Positions 1 through 7,799 of a DNA stretch of 21,988 nucleotides are shown here, one piece after another. Below the pieces are notes generated by a model. It searched no databases, was not told where the DNA came from, and worked only from the letters and a program-made list of their open reading frames with translations. Made by a program: the position numbers and the translations under genes. Source of the stretch: UBA1140 sp964573285 (lineage in GTDB: Bacteria > Campylobacterota > Campylobacteria > Campylobacterales > Sulfurovaceae); the NCBI GenBank assembly GCA_964573285.1, contig CAZNJD010000045.1, forward strand, positions 1 to 21,988, written 5' to 3'. Position 1 is the stretch's first letter; each line of letters opens with the position of its first letter.

Positions 1-248
1 TTGGTTCTATTGTTTAAGATATAGGTATCTTTAAATATCTCTTCAAACTCATCTTTGAAATAGGTATCATAATAGGCTTCCAAAATTGCAATAAAGAGTG
101 ATTTTCCAAACCGTCTTGGACGCAAAAACATTAAATATCTGCTAGAGTAGTTTTCTAGAGTTTCTATATATTTAGTTTTATCTATAAAAAAATAGTCCTC
201 TTCTTTTAAGAGTTTAAAATTACTTAAACCATAAGGTATTTTTTTCAT
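1..248 (-). CDS. AAA-ATPase-like / PD-(D/E)XK family protein, N-terminal part
   Basis: Partial gene read from 248 leftwards off the window edge; 82 residues are visible. It begins MKKIPYGLSNFK and contains YFFIDKTKYI followed by LRPRRFGKSLF. This is the hallmark start of the AAA-ATPase-like family (PF09820): an 'IPYG..NF..L....Y.YIDKT' opening and an 'RPRRFGKS' P-loop variant. Full-length members are about 500-580 residues and end in a PD-(D/E)XK nuclease-like domain (DUF1703), which lies outside the window. The ATG at 248 is preceded by AAGG about 8 bases upstream and a TATAAT at 271-276 (minus). The cellular role of the family is not established. Family assignment is firm from the two motifs; whether the gene is intact cannot be seen. 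Confidence 0.85.
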   Translation of the reverse strand, partial: MKKIPYGLSNFKLLKEEDYFFIDKTKYIETLENYSSRYLMFLRPRRFGKSLFIAILEAYYDTYFKDEFEEIFKDTYILNNRT

Positions 249-270
249 TTCAATAACCTTTTTTAGGGTA

Positions 271-276
271 ATTATA
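271..276 (-). promoter_or_regulatory. -10 box for the AAA-ATPase-like gene
   Basis: TATAAT on the minus strand, preceded by GC, about 23 bases upstream of the ATG at 248. No convincing -35 is seen, as is common in epsilonproteobacterial sigma-70 promoters. The gap between this gene and the preceding minus-strand CoA-binding gene (ending at 348) is about 100 bases, so an own promoter is plausible. Confidence 0.45.
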
Positions 277-347
277 GCACAGTTATCGGAGTTTTAAATT
301 TACCTACTTAGTTTAGCCTATTAGATACTAAATCTATTAAAAATATT

Positions 348-779
348 CTAATGAAAAATCTCTCTATGCTCTACCATAGCACAATAGTTTTGCACAACAT
401 CAATCCCTGCCTCTTTGGCTTTTAGGGCTGCTTCATTATTGACAATACCTATCTGTGTCCATAACACTTTGACATCACCTCTTTTTATACATGTATCAGC
501 TATAGCAGAGACTACGGCTGGTTTTCTAAATACTACAACCATATCTACAGCTTTATCTATCTCTAATAATGAACGATATACTTTTTGATTTAATATCTTT
601 TCTTCTTTTGGATATACAGGTATCATATCATATCCTGCTTCTACTAGATATTTAGCTACTTTATGACTGTCTTTGATTGGGTTGGGGGAACAACCTATGA
701 CGGCTATAGTTTTACATTTTTCAAAATACTCTTTCATCTCTTTTATATTTGAATTGACACTTGGTATTGGACATTCCAT
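348..779 (-). CDS. CoA-binding domain protein, YccU-like
   Basis: 143-residue Rossmann-fold protein of the CoA_binding_2 family (PF13380, YccU/YneT type). Visible motifs are TIAVIGCSPNP (nucleotide/CoA-binding loop), a KVAKYLVEAGYDMIPVYP strand-helix segment, VDMVVVFRKP, VLWTQIGI and a C-terminal NYCAMVEH. All match the family order, and the length is normal. The open frame extends upstream to 848, but ATG at 779 (protein starting MECPIPS) is chosen: it has AAGGA 9 bases upstream, and the longer form would overlap the divergent threonine ammonia-lyase gene. The physiological role of these proteins is unknown; CoA binding is known for homologues. It is transcribed divergently from ilvA across a 53-bp gap. 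Confidence 0.9.
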   Translation of the reverse strand: MECPIPSVNSNIKEMKEYFEKCKTIAVIGCSPNPIKDSHKVAKYLVEAGYDMIPVYPKEEKILNQKVYRSLLEIDKAVDMVVVFRKPAVVSAIADTCIKRGDVKVLWTQIGIVNNEAALKAKEAGIDVVQNYCAMVEHREIFH

Positions 780-832
780 AATTTTTATCCTTTTTGATAT
801 AATTTCATTCATATAATATCTAGGAATGTTTA
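780..832. promoter_or_regulatory. Divergent intergenic region with -10 boxes for ilvA
   Basis: The 53-bp gap between two divergent genes holds two plus-strand TATAAT hexamers (798-803 and 812-817) and an AGGA ribosome binding site at 822-825 in front of the ATG at 833. The second hexamer is too close to the start to allow a leader with a ribosome binding site, so 798-803 is the better -10. The minus-strand gene has AAGGA at 789-793. No attenuator or leader peptide is visible. Confidence 0.4.
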
Positions 833-2044
833 ATGTTAGATTTAACAAGCATAAAAAAGGCGAGTCAAAGATTAAAAGGTGTGGTACATCGTACCCCTTT
901 CTCTTATGCTCCAGTACTTAGTGAACTAAGTGGCTATGAGGTTTATCTCAAAAAAGAGAACCTCCAAAGAACAGGAGCGTTTAAACTCCGTGGAGCATTT
1001 AACAAAATAGCTTCATTAATAGAAAAGGATAAAGTAGGAGGAGTAGTAGCTGCAAGTGCAGGTAACCATGCCCAAGGAGTAGCATTTTCTGCTAAACATT
1101 TTGGGATAGAGGCTACTATTGTAATGCCTGATTCCACACCATTAACTAAAATTCAAGGGGTCAAAGAGTTTGGTGCTAGAGTTATACTCTATGGTGCAAA
1201 TTATGATGAGGCATATAGTTATGCAATTGATTATGCCAAAGAGCATCAAAAAGATTTTGTACACCCTTTTACAGATGATAAGGTAATATCAGGACAAGGT
1301 ACAGTAGCTTTGGAGATGATAGAAGATGAACCAGATTTAGATGCTGTTGTTGTTCCTGTCGGAGGAGGTGGACTTATCTCAGGTATTGGAGTAGCTACAA
1401 AAGAACTCAATCCTCATATTAAAGTGATAGGTGTAGCATCAAATGGTGCTCCTGCTATGGCAAACTCATATAAGCATAAGAGAGCAGAGTCAACCAAAAG
1501 TGTAAGAACTATTGCTGATGGTATAGCAGTAAGAGATGCTTCACCTATTACGCTAGAGTATATATTACAAACAGTTGATAGTTTGAAGTTGGTATGTGAA
1601 GATGAGATAGCAGCAGCAATTTTATATCTATTGGAAAAACAAAAAGTACTCGTAGAGGGTGCAGGTTCGGTGGGTGTGGCAGCTCTAATTCATAATAAAC
1701 TAGATTTACCAAAAGGTTCAAAAATAGGTATAGTATTGAGTGGTGGAAATATAGATGTAACTATGCTTTCCCTAATTATAGAAAAAGGTCTAGTCAAAAG
1801 TAGCAGAAAAATGAAATTATCAGTTGTGATGATAGATAAACCTGGTTCACTAATGCAATTTACAGAACTGCTTACACAAGTGGGAGCTAATATTGTACAG
1901 ATTGGATATGATAGAACCTCTATTGATTTGGAATTTGGTGATGCTGTAGTATCAGTTGATTTAGAAACAAAAGGAGTTGAACATCAACAAGAAGTCAGAA
2001 AAATATTACAAAATTATGGATTTTCATTCAAGGAACTACAATGA
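833..2044 (+). CDS. ilvA: Threonine ammonia-lyase (threonine dehydratase) with C-terminal ACT domain
   Basis: 403-residue PLP enzyme converting L-threonine to 2-oxobutanoate and ammonia, the first step of isoleucine synthesis. The fold-type II domain spans about residues 5-310. The PLP lysine is K51 in GAFKLRGA, SAGNHAQG at 75-82 is the substrate loop, and GGGGL at 177-181 binds the cofactor phosphate. Residues about 328-400 (SVVMIDKPGSLMQF onward) form a single ACT-like regulatory domain, so this is the roughly 400-residue medium form rather than the longer two-ACT E. coli IlvA. The start has AGGA 8 bases upstream. The stop overlaps the next ATG as ATGA, so it is probably co-transcribed with the Ppx/GppA gene. 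The ACT domain suggests feedback control by an amino acid. Family calls also use tdcB for such enzymes; the ACT domain favours the biosynthetic role. Confidence 0.93.
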   Translation: MLDLTSIKKASQRLKGVVHRTPFSYAPVLSELSGYEVYLKKENLQRTGAFKLRGAFNKIASLIEKDKVGGVVAASAGNHAQGVAFSAKHFGIEATIVMPDSTPLTKIQGVKEFGARVILYGANYDEAYSYAIDYAKEHQKDFVHPFTDDKVISGQGTVALEMIEDEPDLDAVVVPVGGGGLISGIGVATKELNPHIKVIGVASNGAPAMANSYKHKRAESTKSVRTIADGIAVRDASPITLEYILQTVDSLKLVCEDEIAAAILYLLEKQKVLVEGAGSVGVAALIHNKLDLPKGSKIGIVLSGGNIDVTMLSLIIEKGLVKSSRKMKLSVVMIDKPGSLMQFTELLTQVGANIVQIGYDRTSIDLEFGDAVVSVDLETKGVEHQQEVRKILQNYGFSFKELQ

Positions 2045-2952
2045 AAAAAGTTATAGCTATAGATTTAGGTTCAAATAGTATCCGTTTTCTAAAAATGGAT
2101 TGTCAAACCAAAGAGTTCATAGGAAAATTTCACCTAATGGTAAAAACAGCAGATGGATTAGCCACTACAGGATTAATCTCTATTGAAGCCCAAAATAGAA
2201 TTATAAATGCTATTAATCAAGCAAAAGAGCAGATAGATTTTAGTGATGCAACTATCAAAGCGATAACTACAGAGGCAGTTCGTCAAGCTAAAAATGGTCA
2301 AGAGATATTAAATTGTATCAAAAAACAAACAGGAGTAGAGTTTGATATTATTAATGGAGATGATGAGGCTAGATACGCATTAATTGCGACTCAAAATCGT
2401 TTGAAACAGCTAAATATAGAACCATCTAGTTTTATGTTGGCTGATATTGGTGGAGCATCTACAGAGTTAATATTTTTTTATGGCAAAGAGACTATAGTTA
2501 AGAGTTTTCCTATTGGAATAGTAACGATAACTCAAAGTTTTCATAGTTTATTAGAAATATCACATGCCATTCCTGCATTAATGAAAAGTATGAGACTATT
2601 TTGTCAAGAAGTTTATGCAAAATATGGCAAAGCTCAAAAGTTTATAGCAATAGCAGGAACACCAACTACGATAGCATCTATGAAACATGGATTTACCTAT
2701 AAAACCTATGATGCAGATAAAATTCATGGTACAGTTCTAACTCATAATGATTTGGTTCATCAACTAGAGAGACTTTTGAGTATGGATATAGCCAAAAGAA
2801 AAGAGATAGTAGGCGTAGGGCGAGAAGAGCTTATATCTTCTGGTGTATTGATTTATGAAGAGTTATATAATATAGGTGGATTTAATGAGTCTATAGTTAT
2901 AGATGATGGCGTTCGCGAGGGTGTTGTTCTTGATATGTGTGGAAATTCATGA
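2041..2952 (+). CDS. Ppx/GppA phosphatase family protein
   Basis: 303-residue member of the exopolyphosphatase / guanosine pentaphosphate phosphatase family (PF02541, actin-like ATPase fold). Visible are phosphate-1 motif AIDLGSNSIRF near the N-terminus, the family segment TTEAVRQAKNG, and phosphate-2 motif ADIGGASTELIFF. A glycine-rich IAIAGTPTTIASM and a terminal VIDDGVREGVVLDM follow. It lacks the C-terminal HD-like domain of long Ppx proteins and matches the short form of about 300 residues. The role is hydrolysis of polyphosphate and/or pppGpp; which substrate cannot be read from sequence. It overlaps ilvA upstream and prmC downstream by ATGA junctions, implying translational coupling. 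Confidence 0.9.
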   Translation: MKKVIAIDLGSNSIRFLKMDCQTKEFIGKFHLMVKTADGLATTGLISIEAQNRIINAINQAKEQIDFSDATIKAITTEAVRQAKNGQEILNCIKKQTGVEFDIINGDDEARYALIATQNRLKQLNIEPSSFMLADIGGASTELIFFYGKETIVKSFPIGIVTITQSFHSLLEISHAIPALMKSMRLFCQEVYAKYGKAQKFIAIAGTPTTIASMKHGFTYKTYDADKIHGTVLTHNDLVHQLERLLSMDIAKRKEIVGVGREELISSGVLIYEELYNIGGFNESIVIDDGVREGVVLDMCGNS

Positions 2953-3773
2953 CAATTAGAGATTGTCTTAAATTAGCTACTAAAGAGTTACAAACTAGTT
3001 GTGAAAGACCAAGATTTGAAGCTGAATTATTATTAAGTTATCATTTGAAAAAAGATAGAACCTATCTACATGCTTTTGATGATAAAAAGGTAAGGAATAT
3101 AGAGCAGTTTCAAAAGTTAATTGATAGAAGAGCTAATTATGAGCCTTATGAGTATATAACTAAGAGCGTAAGTTTCTATGATATTGAGCTATATGTTAAA
3201 AATGGGGTGCTTATTCCTAGACCAGAGACAGAGATATTAATAGATTTGGTATCTGAAATTATAGAGTCTAATAACATAAGTTCTATCGCAGAGATTGGTG
3301 TAGGAAGTGGTGCAATTTCCGTAGTTTTGGCTAGAAAATTTTTAAATTTAAATATAGTATCAACTGATATTTGTGATACTCCTATAGAGGTAGCTAATGT
3401 AAATCTTAGGAAATTTGGTGTAAAAGATAGAGTAAAAGTTATCAAATCAAATTTACTTGATGAGGTCAAAGGTGATATTGATTTAGTAGTAAGCAATCCT
3501 CCTTATATAGCTAATAATTTTAAGCTAGAAAAGAATGTAGCCAAATATGAACCAACAGAAGCACTATTTGGAGGAGTTGTAGGTGATGAACTACTCAAAC
3601 AGATAATTTTGGATACTTGTTCTCATGGTATCAAATATTTAGCTTGTGAGATGGGATATGACCAAAAGCAATCTATGGAGCAGTTTTTTAGTGAAATTGG
3701 AGTAAAATCATATAAATTTTATAAGGATTTGGCTGGATTTGATAGAGGATTTATTATAAATTTTAAAGATTGA
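2949..3773 (+). CDS. prmC: Peptide chain release factor N5-glutamine methyltransferase PrmC (HemK)
   Basis: 274-residue class I SAM-dependent methyltransferase that methylates the glutamine of the GGQ motif in release factors RF1/RF2, raising termination efficiency. An N-terminal helical domain (about 1-75) is followed by the HemK signature IPRPETE at 89-95, the SAM-binding motif I EIGVGSGAIS at about 115-124, and the catalytic NPPY at 183-186. The frame is open from 2937, but ATG at 2949 is chosen: it makes an ATGA overlap with the preceding stop and gives the usual N-terminus (MTIRDCLKLA). Length is normal for the family. Confidence 0.93.
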   Translation: MTIRDCLKLATKELQTSCERPRFEAELLLSYHLKKDRTYLHAFDDKKVRNIEQFQKLIDRRANYEPYEYITKSVSFYDIELYVKNGVLIPRPETEILIDLVSEIIESNNISSIAEIGVGSGAISVVLARKFLNLNIVSTDICDTPIEVANVNLRKFGVKDRVKVIKSNLLDEVKGDIDLVVSNPPYIANNFKLEKNVAKYEPTEALFGGVVGDELLKQIILDTCSHGIKYLACEMGYDQKQSMEQFFSEIGVKSYKFYKDLAGFDRGFIINFKD

Positions 3774-3819
3774 TTAATGGGATTGAGATTTTTTAAAATA
3801 AAAAAATGGAGATAAAAAT

Positions 3820-4302
3820 ATGACAAAAAAAATTTTTAGAATAATGACAATGAGTTATATAATACTTTTAGGTGCAATATTTGGAGCAAGTATATATGCA
3901 GGTGCTGTTGTAGCACCTACTACTTTTCATTCAGAAACATTATTGGGTACAGAACTGCTTTCTAATTTCCAAGAGGGTCTCATAATGACCGTAAATTTCC
4001 AAAAATTAGGTTATGCAGTTAATTTTATGGTCTTTTCTGTACTTATATATGAGGCAATAAAGTGGAAAAACTTTGAGAGTGATAGATGGGTACTTATAGC
4101 TTCATTCTTAGTTGTTAGTAGTGGATTACTTTTTAGTAGTTTTTATATACCCGATATTATTGATATGCAACTTCAAGGCGATATAGTAACAGAGAGTGAA
4201 AAATTCAAAAATGTACATTTTGCAAGTGAGTTAGATTTTAAGCTTTTTAGTTTTGCTACATTGGCACTTCTGATTTTAAACCTCAAAAAGGTATTGAGAT
4301 AG
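3820..4302 (+). CDS. DUF4149 family membrane protein
   Basis: 160-residue inner-membrane protein with about four hydrophobic helices: residues about 9-30, 65-80, 90-110 and 142-156. The spacing and the early small-residue stretch GASIYAGAVVAPTTF fit DUF4149, a small integral membrane family related to eukaryotic TMEM205; its function is unknown. The ATG follows GGAG about 8 bases upstream. The stop directly abuts the ATG of the ABC ATPase gene, so the two are co-transcribed. Membership rests on the N-terminal pattern and topology, not on a unique catalytic motif. Confidence 0.7.
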   Translation: MTKKIFRIMTMSYIILLGAIFGASIYAGAVVAPTTFHSETLLGTELLSNFQEGLIMTVNFQKLGYAVNFMVFSVLIYEAIKWKNFESDRWVLIASFLVVSSGLLFSSFYIPDIIDMQLQGDIVTESEKFKNVHFASELDFKLFSFATLALLILNLKKVLR

Positions 4303-5094
4303 ATGAAAGAAAAAAGAGAGTTTGATTTAGAGCATCCAATTATAGAAATAAAACATCTTAGAAAAGTATTTGGAACCAAAGAGGTACTCAAAGATGTTAA
4401 TTTAATTTTTCCAAAAGGCTCAACTACAGTTATCTTGGGTCTCTCAGGAAGTGGTAAATCAACAATTATTAAGCATATTGTAGGTTTAATGAAACCAACA
4501 CAAGGTGATATTTTTGTAGATGGAGTTAATGTTGCTACTTGTAATGAAGAGAAGTTAAGAGCTGTTCGTAAAGAGATTGGATTTTTATTTCAAGATGGAG
4601 CTATGTTTGATAGTATGAATATATTTGATAATGTGGCGTTTCCATTGCGTGAACATTTTAAACTATCAGAAGTAGAGATAGAAGAGAAAGTGATGAATAT
4701 GCTGAGTATGACAGGTTTGGATGCTAAAAGAGTAGCAAAACTTTTTCCAAATGAGTTAAGTGGTGGTATGCGTAAGAGAGCAGGATTAGCAAGAGCTATT
4801 ATTATGGAACCACAAATTATTTTATATGATGAACCTACAAGTGGTCTTGACCCAATTACAAGTGACCTTATTACTCAACTTATACTTAAACTCCAAAGAG
4901 AATTGGGTGTAACATCTGTGTTAATTACTCATGATATGAAAGAGAGTTTCAAATCGGCTGATTTTCTAGCATTTTTATTTGATGGTGAAATAATTGAATG
5001 GGCTGATAATAAGAGTTTTAAAAATAGTAGTAATCCTTTTGTTAGACAGCTTTTAGATGGTAGTGGAGAAGGACCTATTAAATTTAATGGATAA
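4303..5094 (+). CDS. mlaF: ABC transporter ATP-binding protein, MlaF-like
   Basis: 263-residue ABC ATPase. Walker A is GLSGSGKST at 46-54, the Q-loop lies in GFLFQDGAMFDSM, the signature is LSGGMRKRAGLARAI from about 152, Walker B is IILYDEPTSGLDP at about 172-184, and the H-loop is in LITHDM. The Q-loop followed by 'DGAMFDSM' and the signature 'LSGGMRKRAGLARA' are typical of MlaF/Ttg2A ATPases that power retrograde phospholipid transport with MlaE permease and MlaD (MCE) partner. No mlaE or mlaD gene is adjacent: DUF4149 precedes and a DNA glycosylase follows. The gene starts at the base after the preceding stop. The ATPase identity is certain; the Mla assignment is likely but unsupported by neighbours. 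Confidence 0.85.
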   Translation: MKEKREFDLEHPIIEIKHLRKVFGTKEVLKDVNLIFPKGSTTVILGLSGSGKSTIIKHIVGLMKPTQGDIFVDGVNVATCNEEKLRAVRKEIGFLFQDGAMFDSMNIFDNVAFPLREHFKLSEVEIEEKVMNMLSMTGLDAKRVAKLFPNELSGGMRKRAGLARAIIMEPQIILYDEPTSGLDPITSDLITQLILKLQRELGVTSVLITHDMKESFKSADFLAFLFDGEIIEWADNKSFKNSSNPFVRQLLDGSGEGPIKFNG

Positions 5095-5593
5095 TAAACA
5101 CTTAGAACATTCTTTTGAACCAATAGTTTTTAATGATAGTCAGATTTTAATTTTAGGCTCTTTTCCTAGTATTGACTCGTTTAAAGAGAGTTTCTATTAT
5201 GGACATAAACGAAATCAGTTTTGGAAAATACTTTCTAATATAACAAACTATCCAATAAATAATCGTGATCAAAAATTATGGTTACTCAAACGCTCCAAAA
5301 TAGCTCTATGGGATATGGTCAAAAGCTGTAGTAGAGAGAACTCATTAGATAGTTCAATCGAAGATATAGAGGTAAATAGTATATCAGAGTTTTTGGAAAT
5401 TCATCCAACTATTATCAAAATAGCATTTACAGGAAGATTAGCTCAGAGATTATATGAGTTAAATTTCAATTATTTAGAGATAGAGACTATATATTTACCC
5501 TCTCCATCAAGTGCATATGCTAAAATGTCACTTCGAAATAAGATAGAAATATATAAAGAGAAGTTAGGAATGAGATGGCAGTATGGGCAATAG
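5087..5593 (+). CDS. DNA-deoxyinosine glycosylase (UDG family 6, HDG)
   Basis: 168-residue member of the uracil-DNA glycosylase superfamily of the hypoxanthine-DNA glycosylase type, a base-excision repair enzyme removing deaminated adenine. Seen are the motif-1 region LILGSFPSIDSF and the family-typical YYGHKRNQFWKIL, then AFTGRLAQRLYE and the C-terminal motif LPSPSSAYAKMS. ATG at 5087 overlaps the ATPase stop by 8 bases. The frame is open from an ATG at 5057, but the extra 10 residues lie inside the upstream gene and do not fit the family N-terminus. An AAGGA sits 13 bases upstream of 5087, a little far, so the start is moderately certain. The 3' end overlaps apaH. Confidence 0.82.
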   Translation: MDNKHLEHSFEPIVFNDSQILILGSFPSIDSFKESFYYGHKRNQFWKILSNITNYPINNRDQKLWLLKRSKIALWDMVKSCSRENSLDSSIEDIEVNSISEFLEIHPTIIKIAFTGRLAQRLYELNFNYLEIETIYLPSPSSAYAKMSLRNKIEIYKEKLGMRWQYGQ

Positions 5594-6405
5594 GTGATAT
5601 TCAAGGATGTTATGACTCCTTGATGAAGATTTTGAAAAAAATAGAGTTTGATAAGGATAGAGATACGCTATGGATTGCAGGAGATTTAGTTAATCGTGGT
5701 GATAAATCATTAGAGGTTTTAAACTATTTGTACTCTATTAGAGACTCTATCAAAGTGATACTTGGTAATCATGATATATCTTTGATTGCAAGTTTTTATG
5801 GAGTCAAAAAACCAAATGCTACGATACAACCTATTATAGATGCACCTAATTCCAAAGAGTTAATAGATTGGTTACGATTTCAACCATTTTTGGTTTGGAG
5901 TTTTGAGCTTAATTATATGATGGCTCATGCAGGTATATCACCACAATTTGATTTTGAAATGGCTGTAATTTATGCTTCAAGAATTGAGAAAAAATTACAA
6001 GCTGATAATCCAAAACCTTGGCTTAGAGATATATTTAAAACTAGTTCATATATATTTGATAGCAATGCGTCATCTTTGGATATAGATAAATATATTTTGA
6101 GTGCATTCACACGAATGAGGTTTTGTGCAGAAGATGGAAGATTAGACTTTTACCAAAAAGGTAAGCCTAAACAATCAAAACTTGAAAATAAAGGGTTATA
6201 CCCATGGTTTAGCTGTCCATCAAGGCGTTCAACTACACTTAGAGTTGTTTTTGGTCACTGGTCAACACTAGGTTATTGGTATGATGGCAATGTATTGTGT
6301 CTTGATACAGGTTGTGTATGGGGTAGAGAGTTAACTGCTGTTAGAATTGATAAGAAAAATCCTATAGTCGTACAGGTCAAATGTAATAAAAAGCAGAAGA
6401 TTTGA
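5575..6405 (+). CDS. apaH: Symmetrical bis(5'-nucleosyl)-tetraphosphatase ApaH
   Basis: 276-residue calcineurin-type metallophosphoesterase that hydrolyses Ap4A to two ADP; ApaH enzymes also remove Np4 caps from RNA. Metal-binding motifs are in order: GDIQGCYD at 7-14, GDLVNRG at 36-42, GNHD at 64-67, and MAHAGISPQ further on. The ApaH-specific segments AFTRMRFC, FGHWSTLGYW and LDTGCVWG identify it among phosphoesterases. The second motif residue is Q rather than the H of E. coli, a variant I recall in other ApaH proteins. The ATG has AGGA upstream and overlaps the glycosylase gene by 19 bases. Confidence 0.93.
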   Translation: MAVWAIGDIQGCYDSLMKILKKIEFDKDRDTLWIAGDLVNRGDKSLEVLNYLYSIRDSIKVILGNHDISLIASFYGVKKPNATIQPIIDAPNSKELIDWLRFQPFLVWSFELNYMMAHAGISPQFDFEMAVIYASRIEKKLQADNPKPWLRDIFKTSSYIFDSNASSLDIDKYILSAFTRMRFCAEDGRLDFYQKGKPKQSKLENKGLYPWFSCPSRRSTTLRVVFGHWSTLGYWYDGNVLCLDTGCVWGRELTAVRIDKKNPIVVQVKCNKKQKI

Positions 6406-6445
6406 AATTTATACTATACTTAAATCAAAACCAAAAAGGAAAAAA

Positions 6446-7432
6446 GTGAAATTTAGTACCTATATGAATGAGTGGTTATATGGAGAAAATGGCTACTATA
6501 AAAACTTCAAAGCCATAGGCAAATCAGGAGACTTTTATACTGCTGTAAGCACTAGCTCATTTTTTGGAGCGAGTATTGCAAACTATTTTTATACTCTTAT
6601 GCAAAAAGATGATTTCAAACAAAATGGATGGCTAATAGAGATAGGAGCTCATAAAGGTTATCTGCTTTGTGATATGATACAGTGGCTATATACGCTAAAC
6701 CCAATGCTTGTAAAAACTCTTAAATTTGGTATAGTAGAGAGACAAATGGAGGTACAAAAAGAGCAACTCAAATATATATCTCAAAGATTTGGAGATGATA
6801 TTCAAATTACACATTTTAATGATATAAATGATGTAGAAGAAGATTATGCTTTTTTTGTAGCCAATGAGATATTTGATGCTTTTGCTTGTGAACTTATCAA
6901 AGATGGACAACAAGCTTTTGTAGAGGATAATAGAGTAGAGTGGAGAGATGCAGACCCAAAACTATTGGAGTTTGCTTCAACTCATAGACAACTCAAAGGA
7001 GAAGTAGCTATAGGTTATGAAGAGTTTGCCAAATCTATGGCAAAAGGGGTAAATAGTTGTGATTTTGTAAGTTTTGATTATGGTGAAAAGTTAGTACGAA
7101 ATGACTTCTCTATTCGAGTCTATCAAAAACATGAGACCTTTCCACTATTTGATAAAGATTTAGATATATCAGAGGCATATCAGAGTGCTGATATAACTTA
7201 TGATGTAAATTTTGCTCATGTGATAGAGGCATTTGAAGAAGCAGGGTTCAAGCTAGATAGTTATGAGACACAAGCTAGAGCATTAATAAGATTTGGACTA
7301 ATAGATATACTCGAACAGTTTGCCAAACAGACTACTCAAGATAGATATTTAAGAGAGGCTGATAAAATCAAAACACTAATCGCCCCTACAATTATGGGTG
7401 ATAAGTTCAAGATGATACATCTCTTCAAATAG
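6446..7432 (+). CDS. SAM-dependent methyltransferase, MidA/NDUFAF7 (COG1565) family
   Basis: 328-residue protein of the Methyltransf_28 family (PF02636). The opening pattern (GYYKNFKAIGKSGDFYTAVS at 17-36, then FFGASIANYF) is typical of COG1565. The SAM site is LIEIGAHKGYLLCDM at 63-77, with H68 breaking the usual GxGxG, and the family motif ANEIFDAF lies at 139-146. The mitochondrial homologue NDUFAF7 dimethylates an arginine of complex I subunit NDUFS2; the bacterial substrate is not established, though an analogous role on NADH dehydrogenase is possible. The start codon is GTG with AAAGGA upstream. Confidence 0.85.
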   Translation: MKFSTYMNEWLYGENGYYKNFKAIGKSGDFYTAVSTSSFFGASIANYFYTLMQKDDFKQNGWLIEIGAHKGYLLCDMIQWLYTLNPMLVKTLKFGIVERQMEVQKEQLKYISQRFGDDIQITHFNDINDVEEDYAFFVANEIFDAFACELIKDGQQAFVEDNRVEWRDADPKLLEFASTHRQLKGEVAIGYEEFAKSMAKGVNSCDFVSFDYGEKLVRNDFSIRVYQKHETFPLFDKDLDISEAYQSADITYDVNFAHVIEAFEEAGFKLDSYETQARALIRFGLIDILEQFAKQTTQDRYLREADKIKTLIAPTIMGDKFKMIHLFK

Positions 7433-7436
7433 CTAT

Positions 7437-7778
7437 ATGTTTCAAAAGAAAAAAAAGAGACTCTATATATCAGAGTTATTAGATGACCCTGCTATTACCT
7501 ATCCATCTTATTATGTATTGAGTAGTTCTATGTTAAAAAATGAACTACTCCAACATGCTATTATGGTATTGCATAGCTTTGATTTTACACATTATGAACA
7601 TCCAAATAGTTATGAAGATATATTTGAGATGTTCAATGGAGGAATGTTTCCTATTTACAAAGAGCAGTATATTGTAGGCTATTTTGGAGGTAAAATGATG
7701 GTACTAGAGAGTGGAGGATGGCGAGGATTGCCTTGTATGGAAGATGTTTTTAAGATGGAAAATTGGTTGATATGTTAG
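7437..7778 (+). CDS. Hypothetical protein, 113 residues
   Basis: I do not recognise this protein. It starts with a lysine cluster (KKKKRLYISELL), has no signal peptide or membrane helix, and is rich in aromatic residues, with two cysteines near the C-terminus (GLPCMED and a final WLIC). The start lies 4 bases after the methyltransferase stop, and the DUF2130 gene follows after 21 bases, so it sits inside an operon. No good ribosome binding site precedes ATG 7437, which suggests translational coupling to the upstream gene. Codon use resembles its neighbours. Uninterrupted reading and position support it as a real gene; no function can be offered. Confidence 0.6.
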   Translation: MFQKKKKRLYISELLDDPAITYPSYYVLSSSMLKNELLQHAIMVLHSFDFTHYEHPNSYEDIFEMFNGGMFPIYKEQYIVGYFGGKMMVLESGGWRGLPCMEDVFKMENWLIC

Positions 7779-7799
7779 AATTATAAAAAAGGAAAAATT

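Noticed and set aside
5057..5086. Longer start for the DNA glycosylase
   Set aside because: No ribosome binding site precedes ATG 5057, and the extra residues would lie entirely within the ATPase gene.
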